Origin: Pseudoalteromonas neustonica
GTDB taxonomy: Bacteria; Pseudomonadota; Gammaproteobacteria; Enterobacterales; Alteromonadaceae
Length of the DNA: 64,000 nucleotides
Reading direction: 5' to 3'
Assembly (NCBI RefSeq): GCF_001653135.1
Contig: NZ_BDDS01000002.1
Location: 62,001-126,000, forward strand
The notes under the pieces were generated by a model. That model was not told the DNA's origin and did not search any database. It worked only from the letters and a program-made list of their open reading frames with translations. How positions within the stretch are numbered: position 1 is the stretch's first letter; each line of letters starts with the position of its first letter. The position numbers were made by a program, and so were the translations under genes. Shown here piece by piece: positions 63,946 to 64,000 of this stretch.

Positions 63946-64000
63946 AGTATAACGGTTAGTGGCTGCGATTACAGCTTATATACCTAAACTACCTCAAGAT

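Noticed and set aside
1..64000. Prophage, insertion sequence, CRISPR array, tRNA or rRNA genes
   Set aside because: No transposase, integrase, repeat-spacer pattern or tRNA-like cloverleaf was recognised on either strand; the anticodon-like hairpins before thrS lack the other tRNA arms.

Overview
The window is a gene-dense, AT-rich chromosomal segment of a marine-type gammaproteobacterium. Gene order and protein character point to Alteromonadales, most likely Pseudoalteromonas or a close relative. The clues are gltA divergent from sdhCDAB-sucABCD, the pyrD-zapC-rlmKL-uup order, comEC-msbA-lpxK-ycaR-kdsB, a 180-kDa-class NAD-glutamate dehydrogenase, and thrS-infC-rpmI-rplT with an AUU-started infC. 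This is inference from synteny; no database search was possible. I see no insertion sequence, prophage, CRISPR array, rRNA or tRNA. Most of the window is core genome.

Layout. 1-3458: end of an NhaC-type antiporter, then pepN and a small DUF2835 protein. 3705-10646: an envelope cassette of DUF1302 outer-membrane protein, DUF1329 periplasmic protein, YCF48-type beta-propeller and MMPL/RND permease; this is the best candidate for a poorly described system. 10859-23604: gdhB, pyrD, zapC, rlmKL, a glutaredoxin-like gene, uup and a DUF3466 protein. 23778-31734: DUF2062 (minus), then comEC, msbA, lpxK, ycaR, kdsB, an RluA-family pseudouridine synthase and tcdA, a tightly packed envelope/LPS run with several overlapping genes. 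31737-33375 (minus): csdE and csdA, convergent with tcdA. 33499-45061: gltA (minus) facing away from sdhCDAB, sucAB and sucCD, covering much of the TCA cycle. 45303-50294: a TPR-GGDEF diguanylate cyclase, a secreted M28 peptidase and an atypical HflX. 50358-53868 (minus): acyl-CoA synthetase, DUF3010 protein and an EEP-family hydrolase. 54127-57447: thrS-infC-rpmI-rplT. 57630-59523: a LytS/LytTR two-component pair. 59640-63917: pykA (minus), gnd (plus) and ansA (minus).

How the genes work together. The sdh-suc block plus gltA supplies citrate synthase, complex II, 2-oxoglutarate dehydrogenase E1/E2 and succinyl-CoA synthetase; a strong terminator and a promoter-like element separate sucAB from sucCD. 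The msbA-lpxK-kdsB run makes and flips lipid A/Kdo precursors. csdA-csdE and tcdA form the sulfur-relay/ct6A tRNA modification group known from E. coli.

The most informative regulatory readings are these. (i) The thrS leader has two hairpins whose loops present CGU and UGU, mimics of the tRNA-Thr anticodon. (ii) infC starts with AUU. (iii) The rpmI leader is strongly structured. (iv) A perfect TGACACCGGTGTCA palindrome lies between pykA and gnd. (v) A FadR-like near-palindrome lies upstream of the DUF1302 gene. Domain and motif calls were made by eye.
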